Position numbers and translations under genes: made by a program | Part shown: piece by piece, positions 15,060-23,542 of the stretch | Layout: every line of letters begins with the position of its first letter | How positions within the stretch are numbered: the first letter of the stretch is position 1 | Origin: an uncultured Clostridia bacterium | GTDB taxonomy: Bacteria; Bacillota; Clostridia; TANB77; CAG-508 | DNA: 27,427 nucleotides | Assembly: GCA_948505485.1 (NCBI GenBank) | Contig: CAOPQH010000004.1 | Span: 1-27,427 of the forward strand | Direction: 5' to 3' | Notes under the pieces: model-generated | What the model was told of the DNA's origin: nothing | Seen by the model: only the letters and a program-made list of their open reading frames with translations | Database searches by the model: none

Positions 15060-15207
15060 TAAAATACTTTTACCCTTTTCATAGTTTTCGCATATTATAT
15101 AATAAATTACATTTTTTTGCAAAATAGAAATATACTTTGATAGCAAAATTTTATGAAATATTATAAAGTTTAATAAAGACTATAAAATTTTCTCATGAGC
15201 TGTAGGG

Positions 15208-15233
15208 GCGATTATAGATTAAGACTTTATCGC
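15208..15233. repeat. Small imperfect hairpin in a divergent spacer
   Basis: GCGAT (15208-15212) pairs with ATCGC (15229-15233), with further partial pairing inward, just after GTAGGGG. It is GC-richer than its surroundings and looks like a degraded palindromic repeat. The perfect short palindrome ATCAC-C-GTGAT follows at 15263-15273. Confidence 0.3.
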
Positions 15234-15306
15234 TTTTATCACAAATTGTAATATTTTATAAAATCACCGTGATACTTTGATAATCTTACAATAAAAGGAG
15301 AATCTT

Positions 15307-15498
15307 ATGAACAGAATATATAATGTTAATAATTTTGAACAAAAAGAAAATCGAGATGATGTATCACCTCGAAAAAACAAATTTGATTTTGCTAAATATA
15401 AGTGTAACACTGCTAATTCTCTAAGAGACGTTGAGTGTTTTTTAAATGATTTTACAAAATTTATAAAATGCGTTAAATTATATAAATTATTGAAATAG
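15307..15498 (+). CDS. Small basic protein of unknown function
   Basis: Sixty-three residues, rich in Lys and Asn, follow an AAAAGGAG site six bases before the ATG, the best ribosome binding site in this part of the window. The N-terminal half is polar. The C-terminal half (SLRDVECFLNDFTKFIKCVKL) looks like an amphipathic helix with two cysteines. No family is recognised. The gene stands alone on the plus strand, and its stop codon abuts the stop of the gerM-like gene (15496-15498 and 15499-15501). A hairpin inside the frame (15352-15371) could serve as terminator for the opposite strand, so the region may be read on both strands. The frame on the other strand has no comparable start. Confidence 0.6.
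   Translation: MNRIYNVNNFEQKENRDDVSPRKNKFDFAKYKCNTANSLRDVECFLNDFTKFIKCVKLYKLLK
15352..15371 (-). terminator. Candidate gerM-like terminator inside the small plus-strand gene
   Basis: CGAG-A-TGAT and ATCA-C-CTCG form a hairpin with loop GT. On the minus strand the stem is followed by ATTTTCTTTTTG and preceded by a T-run. It lies about 130 bases past the gerM-like stop. Confidence 0.35.
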
Positions 15499-16029
15499 CT
15501 ATATTCTAACATAAGTACTCTTTAACTCTTTACTTTCTTGACCATTAATTAATATTTTTACAGAATTTACTTCTGTTAATTCTGTTAATGAGTTTACTAT
15601 AGTATTAATTGATTTATTTTTTATATCTTCATCTGTATAATTTAAAAATTCACTAGATAAATTAATTGTTACACAATCGCCTGAAAAGCTACTTCCTAAA
15701 AATTTAGCATCTTCAGGTATAACTCTTTTTAACTTTTCACTTTTAGGTCCTTCCATTAGTAAATTCATAATTTTATCATATGGTGCTTTAATTAATTTTG
15801 ATACATCTACCATTCTTGCTTCTGGTATTATCTCATTAGTTTGAGCATCTAAGAAATATAAGCTTACAATAGTTTGTCTATTTTGCTCATCATTTATTTC
15901 TTCTTCTGGTATATATTCTTCTTGTAAAACTTCCTTTTTGCTATTCAAGCTTTTAATTCCAAAATATCCCCCTATAACAATTATTAAGAATACAATTATA
16001 AAAATACATATTACTTTGAAATGTTTCAT
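15499..16029 (-). CDS. GerM-domain sporulation/germination lipoprotein-like membrane protein
   Basis: The 176-residue protein has an N-terminal membrane segment (about 5-27) with no lipobox cysteine, a charged linker rich in Glu, and one GerMN domain (about 52-172). Recognisable pieces are TIVSLYFLDAQTNEIIPEAR, the segment NLLMEGPKSEKLKRVIPEDA, and FSGDCVTINLSSEFLN. In B. subtilis GerM is a two-domain lipoprotein needed for sporulation and germination and stabilises the SpoIIIAH-SpoIIQ complex. Single-domain proteins such as this are common in Clostridia and are less well understood. The ATG has an AAAGGAA site. The neighbours are trmN6-like downstream and vanW divergent upstream. Confidence 0.85.
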   Translation of the reverse strand: MKHFKVICIFIIVFLIIVIGGYFGIKSLNSKKEVLQEEYIPEEEINDEQNRQTIVSLYFLDAQTNEIIPEARMVDVSKLIKAPYDKIMNLLMEGPKSEKLKRVIPEDAKFLGSSFSGDCVTINLSSEFLNYTDEDIKNKSINTIVNSLTELTEVNSVKILINGQESKELKSTYVRI

Positions 16030-16123
16030 TGGCTTTTTTCCTTTCTCTTAGTTTTATTAATTATTATTAATAATTTGTCCATTTTAGAACTTAAATTTTT
16101 ATTTATTTTTTTCTTACAAATAC

Positions 16124-16152
16124 TATCAAAAAATCACAAAATATGATAAGAT
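16124..16152 (+). promoter_or_regulatory. Possible extended -10 promoter of vanW
   Basis: TAAGAT (16147-16152) is preceded by TG one base earlier, giving an extended -10 element. The -35 position, TATCAA at 16124-16129 with a 17-base spacer, is poor. The vanW ATG lies 40 bases downstream. Confidence 0.35.
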
Positions 16153-16191
16153 ATATAGGGAAAGACCTATTATAAAATTAGGAGAAATACT

Positions 16192-17715
16192 ATGCTTTTA
16201 AAAAATGAAGAAAATACATATACTGTAAACTCTAGTGGCTTTTCTGTAGTCACACCAGATAATAATGATAAAAAAGTTATAAAAATATTTACTATTTCAT
16301 CTATTTGCTTTATATCTTTTATCATTTTATTTTTCGTTGTATTTTCAATTATAAATAATAATAGTACAAAAATTCTAAATGGTATATTTATAAAAAATAT
16401 AAATATTTCTGGATTAACTAAAGAGGAAGCAATTAATAAAATACATAAAGATATATTAAGTAAAATGCCAGAAAATATAACATTACATCATAATGATTAC
16501 GAAACTACAATAAGCTTAGAACAGATTGAAGCAACTTTTGATATTGAATCCGCAGTTAATAAAGCATATGAAATTAGTACACAAGGCAATTTTTTACAAA
16601 AGGATTTAACAGCTCTTAAGTTACTGACAAATAATATTAATATCGATCCTGTTCTTTATATCAATAGAGATGCTTTAACAAATGTTTTAAATGATATTTC
16701 TACTAAATTACCTGATACAATAATACAAAGTGGTTACTACATAGAAGATGATGAACTTATTATAACACCTGGCAGATCTGGTCCAGTTGTTAAAGTAGAA
16801 GAAATGAAAAATATAATAATTTCTGCTGTTAGAGATTTATCATATTATGATTCATCAATTGAAATTGCTACAGAGATGCAAAATCCTAACCCTATTGATG
16901 TTGATGCAATTCATAATGAAATATATAAACAACCTGTTGATGCTTATTATACTGAGAATCCACGTGCTGTATTTGCTCATAAAAATGGCTTAGATTTTGA
17001 TATTTCTGTAGAGCAAGTTAAAAATATGTTAAATTCTGGGGAAAAAGATGAATATACTGTTCCTTTGAAAATTCTTACACCTAATGTAACAACAAATATG
17101 ATTGGAATGGAAGCATTTCCAGATTATATATCTACATTTTCTACAAGTTATAATACATCTGATAGAGATAGAACAACAAATTTAAGGTTAGCTGCTAATA
17201 AAATAAATGGAACTGTATTAATGCCAGGAGAAACTTTTTCATATAATAAAGTTGTAGGTAGAAGAACAATAGCTGCTGGTTATAAAGAGGCAAAAATATA
17301 TCAAGATGGTCAAGTTATTGACGGATTAGGCGGTGGAATATGCCAAATATCAACAACTTTGTTTAATGCTGTATTATATGCAAATTTAGAAATAATAGAA
17401 AAAAGAAATCATCAATTTGTTCCTTCTTATGCAGCAGCTGGTAGAGATGCTACTGTAGTTTATGGCTCTCAAGACTTTAAATTTAAAAATACTAGAAACT
17501 ATCCTATAAAAATCACTTGCTCTGTTGAACGCGGAAATGCAAAATTTGATATTTATGGTTTAAGAGAGGGTACAGAATATAATGTAGATATAACTTCAAA
17601 AATAACAAGTAGAACATCTAACGCAATAAATTCTATAACTTATAGAACCTTAACCTTAAATGGTCAAAAGGTTAAATCAGAGGTTATATCTAGAGATACT
17701 TATAAAGTGCATTAA
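16192..17715 (+). CDS. VanW-family cell-envelope protein with peptidoglycan-binding-type repeats
   Basis: The 507-residue protein has a cytoplasmic N-terminus, a membrane segment (about 29-53), and an extracellular part. Residues about 60-330 resemble the paired PG_binding_4 (YkuD-associated) modules that usually precede VanW. The VanW domain runs from about 344 to 440, with MPGETFSYNKVVGRRT, GLGGGICQISTTLFNA and ERRNHQF-type sequence (EKRNHQFVPSYA here). The tail (about 455-507) looks like a shortened G5-type strand region. Despite the name, VanW proteins occur widely in Gram-positive bacteria without vancomycin resistance, and no van operon is present. A wall-related function is likely but undefined. 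TAGGAG precedes the ATG. The activase follows in the same direction after 104 bases. Confidence 0.9.
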   Translation: MLLKNEENTYTVNSSGFSVVTPDNNDKKVIKIFTISSICFISFIILFFVVFSIINNNSTKILNGIFIKNINISGLTKEEAINKIHKDILSKMPENITLHHNDYETTISLEQIEATFDIESAVNKAYEISTQGNFLQKDLTALKLLTNNINIDPVLYINRDALTNVLNDISTKLPDTIIQSGYYIEDDELIITPGRSGPVVKVEEMKNIIISAVRDLSYYDSSIEIATEMQNPNPIDVDAIHNEIYKQPVDAYYTENPRAVFAHKNGLDFDISVEQVKNMLNSGEKDEYTVPLKILTPNVTTNMIGMEAFPDYISTFSTSYNTSDRDRTTNLRLAANKINGTVLMPGETFSYNKVVGRRTIAAGYKEAKIYQDGQVIDGLGGGICQISTTLFNAVLYANLEIIEKRNHQFVPSYAAAGRDATVVYGSQDFKFKNTRNYPIKITCSVERGNAKFDIYGLREGTEYNVDITSKITSRTSNAINSITYRTLTLNGQKVKSEVISRDTYKVH

Positions 17716-17718
17716 TAA

Positions 17719-17774
17719 TTAGAGGTTAGAGGTTGGAAGTCGGATGTTGGAAATTAGATATTAGAATTTAAAAG
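17719..17774 (+). repeat. Degenerate heptamer tandem array
   Basis: Eight consecutive 7-base units start right after vanW: TTAGAGG, TTAGAGG, TTGGAAG, TCGGATG, TTGGAAA, TTAGATA, TTAGAAT, TTAAAAG. The loose consensus is TTRGAWR. The array is purine-rich on the plus strand. It is followed by AGATTA-CATA-TAATCT (17773-17788), a weak hairpin, and then the activase ribosome binding site. Confidence 0.7.
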
Positions 17775-17819
17775 ATTACATATAATCTAAAATTTCAAAT
17801 ATCGAAATAGGAGGTAAAA

Positions 17820-20800
17820 ATGAATAATATTTTACATATAGGGCTTGACGTTGGTTCTACAACTGTAAAAGTAATAGTTATGAATGATAAAAAGGAAATT
17901 TTATATAAGGATTATACAAGACATTTTTCAGATACAAAAAATACTGTCTGTAATGTTCTTTATGAACTTTGTAATAATTATCCAAACAATCTATTTACAA
18001 TTGCTCTTACTGGTTCTGGAGCAATGTCTGCAGCTAAGTTTTTAGGGGTCAATTTTATCCAAGAAGTTGTTTCATGTAAAAGAGTAGTAGAACAAGAAAT
18101 GCCTAAAACTGACGTTGTTATAGAACTTGGTGGTGAAGATGCAAAAATAATATACTTTGATCAATCAATAGAACAACGTATGAATGGTACTTGTGCAGGC
18201 GGAACAGGAGCATTTCTAGATCAAATGGCTTCATTATTACATACTGATACTCAAGGTTTAAATGAATTAGCTAAAGATTATACAACTATTTATCCAATTG
18301 CATCTCGTTGTGGAGTTTTTGCTAAAACCGATATTCAGCCTTTAATTAATGAAGGTGCTGCTAAAGAAGACATAGCTGCATCAATATTTCAAGCAGTTGT
18401 TAATCAAACAATAAGTGGCTTGGCTTGTGGTAGACCTATTAGAGGAAATATCGCATTCTTAGGTGGTCCTCTAAATTATTTGCCTGAATTAAGAAAAAGA
18501 TTTATAGAAACATTAAATCTTACTGATGAACAAATAATAATTCCAGAGGAAGCTCATTTACTTGTTGCAAAAGGTGCAGCTTTGGATTCATTAAACTGTG
18601 TACCTATAACAGTTAACGAATTAAAAGAAAAAATAGAAAATTTAAAAATCTCTCAAGATAATACAACAAAGCCTCTATCTCCTTTATTTTTAAGCACTTC
18701 TGAATATGATGAATTCAAAAAAAGACATGATATGGCCAAAGTTGAAAAAAGGGAATTATCTACTTTTAGTGGAGACTGTTTTATAGGAATAGATGCTGGC
18801 TCTACTACTACAAAACTTGTATTAATTGACAGTAATTGTAACTTATTATATTCTCTTTATGGTAGTAATGAAGGTAATCCTTTAGATAGTGTTATCAAAA
18901 TGTTAGAAAAACTATATAATGTACTTCCTGAAAATGCTACTATTAGATATAGTGGTGTTACAGGATATGGAGAAAAACTTATTCAAACAGCTTTAAATAT
19001 TGATTTAAATGAAATAGAAACTATTGCACATTATACAGCTGCAAAAAAATTTGAGCCTAATGTTACTAGTATTGTTGACATTGGTGGTCAAGATATGAAA
19101 TACATTAAAATGAAAAATGGAGCAATTGAGAACATTATGCTAAATGAAGCCTGTTCTTCTGGATGTGGTTCATTTATAGAAACATTTGCACAAAGTCTAA
19201 ATTTAGAAATATCTGAGTTTGTTAAGGAGGCAATATCTTCTAAACGTCCTGTTGATTTAGGCTCAAGGTGTACTGTATTTATGAACTCTAAAATTAAACA
19301 AGCTCAAAAAGAAGGTTATTCTGTAGGAGATATCTCTAGTGGACTTTCATATTCTGTTATTAAAAATGCTATTCAAAAAGTTATGAAAGTTAGGGACGTA
19401 GAGACTTTAGGCGATCATATAGTAGTACAAGGCGGTACATTTTATAATGATGCTGTTTTACGTGCATTTGAGAAAATTGTTGGTAAGAACGTAATAAGAC
19501 CAGATATATGTGGACTTATGGGTGCATACGGAATGGCACTTTTATCCAAAGAACAATATGAAGCAAATCTTGATATGGAATATGTATCTACAATAACTAA
19601 ATTAGATGAGTTAAATAATTTAGATATACAAGTTACACATACACGCTGTAAAGGTTGTGAAAATAACTGTAAATTAACTATAAATAAATTTAGTAATGGA
19701 CAGAGATATATTTCTGGTAATCGTTGTGAAAAGGGTGCTGGAATAATTTCTGATAATGCCAAATTGCCAAATTTAGTAAAATACAAATATGATAGAATTT
19801 TTGATTATAAGCCTTTAGAAGAACAATATGCTTTAAGAGGTACTATTGGAATCCCTAGAGTTTTAAATATGTATGAGGATTATCCTTTTTGGTTTACTTT
19901 TTTTACACAATTAGGATTTAGAGTTATAATTTCAGAAAAAAGTACAAGAAAAACATATGAAAAAGGTATAGAATCAATGCCTTCTGAGTCTGTTTGCTAT
20001 CCTGCAAAACTTGCTCACGGACATATTCAAAGTCTTTTAGAACAAGGTATTAAAACTATTTTTTATCCTTGCATGCCATACTCTAGAAAGGAATATGAAA
20101 AGTCAGATAATCATTATAATTGTCCTATTGTTATTTCATATTCTGAGGTTTTAAAAAATAATGTAGAAGAATTAAAAAATGATGATATAAAATTTATTAA
20201 TCCATTTTTACCTTTTGATGCTAAAAATCTTACAAAAAAAATATTAGGGTTAGATGAATTTAAGGAATATAATTTTACAAAAGCAGAACTTTTAGAAGCA
20301 GCAGAAAAGGCTGAAAATGAATATAAAAAATGTAAAAAAGATATACATCAAAAAGGTGAAGATACTGTAAGATATATTAATGATAATAACTTACGTGGAA
20401 TTGTACTAGCTGGTAGACCATACCATTTAGACCCTGAAATTAACCACGGAATTGATACATTAATAACTTCTTTAGGTTTATGCGTTTTAACTGAAGATTG
20501 TATAGCTCATTTATCTGAAGCAAAACGACCTATAAGAGTTGTAGACCAATGGATGTTTCATTCTAGATTATATGCTGCTGCTGATTTTGTCGGTAAAAAT
20601 GACAATTTTGAATTAATACAATTAAACTCTTTTGGTTGCGGTGTTGATGCAGTAACTACAGACCAAGTTGAAGAAATACTTTCTAGTTATGGAAAAATGT
20701 ATACTCTAATAAAAATAGATGAAGTAAATAATTTAGGAGCTGTAAGAATTCGTATACGTTCTTTACTTGCTAGTATGAACAAGCGTATTAAAGAAAATAC

Positions 20801-22142
20801 AATTGAAAAGGGTAGTGGAAATTATGGCGTAACTAAAAAAGTATTTACTAAGGAAATGCGAAAAGATTATACTATTTTGCTTCCTCAAATGGCACCTATT
20901 CATTTTGAATTATTAGAAACAGCAGGAAAGGCATCAGGATATAACTTTGAATTATTAAGAAACTGTACTCAAAATACAGTAGAAACAGGTCTAAAATATG
21001 TAAATAATGATGCATGTTACCCTTCTATTCTAGTTACAGGACAAATGATAGAGGCTCTTCAATCTGGAAAATATGACTTAAATAAAACAGCTTTAATAAT
21101 GTCTCAAACTGGTGGAGGATGTAGAGCAACAAATTATATTGGTTTTATAAGAAAAGCACTTAAAGATGCTGGATTTGAAAATATACCAGTTATATCTTTT
21201 AATGTTGTTGGTATGGAAAAAATGCCAGGTTTTAAGCTAACTTTGCCACTTCTTGAAAGACTTTTAAAATGTGTTGTTTATGCTGATTTATTACAAAAAA
21301 TGTTAACAAAAAATAGAGCTTATGAAGTAAATAAAGGAGAAACACAAAAACTTTTTGATTATTGGATGGAAAAATGTAAAAAGTTAATTACTAAATCTTC
21401 AAATAAAGAATTTAAACAAAGCATTTATGATATAGTTGAAGATTTCGAAAAAATAAAATTAGATACATCAATAGAAAAACCTAAAGTTGGTATAGTTGGA
21501 GAGGTACTTATTAAATACCATCCATTTGGTAATAATTTTGTAGCTGATTTATTAGAAAAAGAAGGTGCAGAAGTTATTCTTCCAGATTTTATGGGATTTA
21601 TCAAGTTTATGGCTACACATAAAATAACTTTTAATTCACTTTTAAATACTAATAAAACCTCTGCAAAAATCTGCAAAATGGCTATTAAGTTAATTGATAT
21701 ATTAGAAAAAGACCTAAAATCTGCCTTAGCTAAATCTAAAAAGAATTATTTACCTCCTTGTGATATTTGGCATTTAGAAAGTAAAGTAAAAGATGTTTTA
21801 TCTATAGGCAATCAAACAGGTGAAGGATGGTTTTTAACAGCTGAAATGATTGAGTATATAGAAAATGGTATATCAAATATTGTTTGTGTTCAACCTTTTG
21901 CATGTTTACCTAATCATGTTGTTGGAAAGGGTGTTATTAAAACAATTAGAGATACATATCCAGAAGCTAATATTTCTCCTGTTGATTATGACCCAGGTGC
22001 AAGTGAAGCAAATCAAACAAATAGAATTAAACTTCTTATGACTGTTGCAAAAGATAATTTAAAATTAAAACAAAACACAAAAAAATCACTTGATAAAGAA
22101 AATTTGGATAACAAAGAAAAAGAACAAATCGGAAAGCATTAA
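17820..22142 (+). CDS. Giant 2-hydroxyacyl-CoA dehydratase activase-type protein (BadF/BadG/HgdC family)
   Basis: The 1440-residue protein starts with two tandem ASKHA-fold activase domains. The first opens with DVGSTTVK (9-16) and the second with DAGSTTTKLV (about 326-335). Each keeps both cysteines used in HgdC-type activases to bridge a [4Fe-4S] cluster between subunits: Cys125 and Cys164 in the first, Cys445 (or Cys449) and Cys484 in the second. Next comes a Cys cluster (610, 613, 617, 636), then a DUF2229/HgdB-like part of about 750 residues with SESVCYPAKLAHGH and PCMPYSRKE. Activases use ATP to inject an electron into dehydratases of 2-hydroxyacyl-CoA. The role of these very long fusions, widespread in anaerobic Clostridia, is unproven. 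An AGGAGG site sets the ATG. No dehydratase subunit gene adjoins. The last codons (EQIGKH) match a spacer repeat at 7019-7041. Confidence 0.92.
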   Translation: MNNILHIGLDVGSTTVKVIVMNDKKEILYKDYTRHFSDTKNTVCNVLYELCNNYPNNLFTIALTGSGAMSAAKFLGVNFIQEVVSCKRVVEQEMPKTDVVIELGGEDAKIIYFDQSIEQRMNGTCAGGTGAFLDQMASLLHTDTQGLNELAKDYTTIYPIASRCGVFAKTDIQPLINEGAAKEDIAASIFQAVVNQTISGLACGRPIRGNIAFLGGPLNYLPELRKRFIETLNLTDEQIIIPEEAHLLVAKGAALDSLNCVPITVNELKEKIENLKISQDNTTKPLSPLFLSTSEYDEFKKRHDMAKVEKRELSTFSGDCFIGIDAGSTTTKLVLIDSNCNLLYSLYGSNEGNPLDSVIKMLEKLYNVLPENATIRYSGVTGYGEKLIQTALNIDLNEIETIAHYTAAKKFEPNVTSIVDIGGQDMKYIKMKNGAIENIMLNEACSSGCGSFIETFAQSLNLEISEFVKEAISSKRPVDLGSRCTVFMNSKIKQAQKEGYSVGDISSGLSYSVIKNAIQKVMKVRDVETLGDHIVVQGGTFYNDAVLRAFEKIVGKNVIRPDICGLMGAYGMALLSKEQYEANLDMEYVSTITKLDELNNLDIQVTHTRCKGCENNCKLTINKFSNGQRYISGNRCEKGAGIISDNAKLPNLVKYKYDRIFDYKPLEEQYALRGTIGIPRVLNMYEDYPFWFTFFTQLGFRVIISEKSTRKTYEKGIESMPSESVCYPAKLAHGHIQSLLEQGIKTIFYPCMPYSRKEYEKSDNHYNCPIVISYSEVLKNNVEELKNDDIKFINPFLPFDAKNLTKKILGLDEFKEYNFTKAELLEAAEKAENEYKKCKKDIHQKGEDTVRYINDNNLRGIVLAGRPYHLDPEINHGIDTLITSLGLCVLTEDCIAHLSEAKRPIRVVDQWMFHSRLYAAADFVGKNDNFELIQLNSFGCGVDAVTTDQVEEILSSYGKMYTLIKIDEVNNLGAVRIRIRSLLASMNKRIKENTIEKGSGNYGVTKKVFTKEMRKDYTILLPQMAPIHFELLETAGKASGYNFELLRNCTQNTVETGLKYVNNDACYPSILVTGQMIEALQSGKYDLNKTALIMSQTGGGCRATNYIGFIRKALKDAGFENIPVISFNVVGMEKMPGFKLTLPLLERLLKCVVYADLLQKMLTKNRAYEVNKGETQKLFDYWMEKCKKLITKSSNKEFKQSIYDIVEDFEKIKLDTSIEKPKVGIVGEVLIKYHPFGNNFVADLLEKEGAEVILPDFMGFIKFMATHKITFNSLLNTNKTSAKICKMAIKLIDILEKDLKSALAKSKKNYLPPCDIWHLESKVKDVLSIGNQTGEGWFLTAEMIEYIENGISNIVCVQPFACLPNHVVGKGVIKTIRDTYPEANISPVDYDPGASEANQTNRIKLLMTVAKDNLKLKQNTKKSLDKENLDNKEKEQIGKH

Positions 22143-22198
22143 TAAAATAATAATAATTATCCCCCAGTATAACTGGGGGATAATTATTATTATTTTAT
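22142..22198. terminator. Perfect 27-bp bidirectional terminator
   Basis: Positions 22142-22168 are the exact reverse complement of 22172-22198, with the 3-base loop ATA and a CCCCCAGT/ACTGGGGG core. The outer stem is A/T, giving T-rich ends on both strands. It starts at the last base of the activase stop codon and runs into the final codons of the convergent gene, so it ends both transcripts. It shares a 14-base arm with the hairpin at 3659-3701. Confidence 0.9.
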
Positions 22199-23533
22199 GC
22201 TAAATGACATTTTATAATCTGTTCCTTCTTTTAATTGCATTACTATTGTCATAGCTTTTGTTTGACTTTCATCTTCTTTATCTTTTACAATTATATTATA
22301 AATATATGTGCTATCTTCTCTTTCCTCAAAAGCTTCAAATTTTACTTCATTTTGTTCATATAAATTTAATTCTAAATAGTTTTCTAATTCTTGTTGTGTT
22401 TTATAATAATTATTTTTAAATGTATCATCTAATTTATTATATACATACGTATAATCTTTGGTATTTATAGCATTAAATATTTTATTTATATTCATTCCTA
22501 CTTTTTCTTTTATTGAGGATGAATTATATTTCTTTTCTGTTTCTTCTGTCTGGTTTGTGTAAGTATCTAATGCAATTTTATAATTCATTGCTGAATATTC
22601 ATTTATAATATAATAATTATTATTTTTATCTATTAACACATACTCATAATAATTGTCATATTCGTTAATTTTATATTTTGTTGCATATAATTCTTCTAAT
22701 CTTTCTTTGTTGTCATTTATATATTTTCTAAAAGATTCGATATTAGGAAATTTAGCTTTTTTATAATTATCTTCTAATAATTCATATGCTTCTTCAATTT
22801 TGTCATTTGATATCTTTTCTTTAAAATCTTGTAAATATATACCTATTTTTTCGTAATTTTCATATACTTTATATTCAAATGTATTATTATCATTTTCTGT
22901 TATAGAAATTTCATAATTTTCAGGTATTGAGTATTCATTAAGTTCTGTTGGCTCTATACTATATGTAGAATTTGCAAAATCTATTGTTACTATATATTTT
23001 AATTCTTTTTCACTTGTATTATTAGCTTTTACCCATTCCCATTGTCCTGTTTGTTCATTAAATATAACATCTTTTTCTGCATGTAATTTTCCTTTAACAA
23101 AAAATACATAATTTCCAAATATATTATTTTCTTCAATTTCTTTTATATCAAAATCACTATATGTATTGATATCAACTACTTTATCAAACACATTATTTTC
23201 ATCTATTTCTTCTTTTTGCTTATATTCTTGGCTTAATACATCTAATACTTCATTGGAATTTTCTTCATAAATGTCATTTATATATCCATTAATACTATTT
23301 TCTACAAGTTTATATAATGATAATTCTTTTACTGATTGCTTTTCATATTTTACATCTTCTTGTTTTCCTGGCTCTCCTTGCCCTTCTACTTCATTTGCTA
23401 CTTGTTCTTTGATTTCTTCTTTTTCATCATGCTCTGTAAATTTAAACATTAATAATATTACTAGTATAATAATTAATATACTTGCTAAAATCATTAATAC
23501 TATTTTTAGTATTTTTTTCTTATTTTCTTCCAT
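22190..23533 (-). CDS. Membrane-anchored protein with tandem NTF2-like-looking domains
   Basis: The 447-residue protein has one N-terminal membrane segment (about 9-31), an acidic linker to about 70, and three similar alpha+beta modules (about 75-215, 225-340, 345-447). Each module opens with a helix pair, as in FKEKISNDKIEEAYELLEDN and NKIFNAINTKDYTYVYNKLD, followed by strands. This is the look of NTF2-like domains. The same build, membrane anchor plus NTF2-like repeats, is known in TcpC/VirB8-type conjugation proteins, but no specific family is recognised. It starts nine bases after the stop of the 993-residue hydrolase, with a modest GAGG site, and is the last gene of that run before a strong terminator. 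The link to conjugation is inferred from layout. Confidence 0.8.
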   Translation of the reverse strand: MEENKKKILKIVLMILASILIIILVILLMFKFTEHDEKEEIKEQVANEVEGQGEPGKQEDVKYEKQSVKELSLYKLVENSINGYINDIYEENSNEVLDVLSQEYKQKEEIDENNVFDKVVDINTYSDFDIKEIEENNIFGNYVFFVKGKLHAEKDVIFNEQTGQWEWVKANNTSEKELKYIVTIDFANSTYSIEPTELNEYSIPENYEISITENDNNTFEYKVYENYEKIGIYLQDFKEKISNDKIEEAYELLEDNYKKAKFPNIESFRKYINDNKERLEELYATKYKINEYDNYYEYVLIDKNNNYYIINEYSAMNYKIALDTYTNQTEETEKKYNSSSIKEKVGMNINKIFNAINTKDYTYVYNKLDDTFKNNYYKTQQELENYLELNLYEQNEVKFEAFEEREDSTYIYNIIVKDKEDESQTKAMTIVMQLKEGTDYKMSFSIK

Positions 23534-23542
23534 ATTAAACCT

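Noticed and set aside
16192..17715. VanW as evidence of vancomycin resistance
   Set aside because: VanW-domain proteins are common in susceptible Gram-positive bacteria, and no vanHAX, vanRS or vanY-type gene is nearby.
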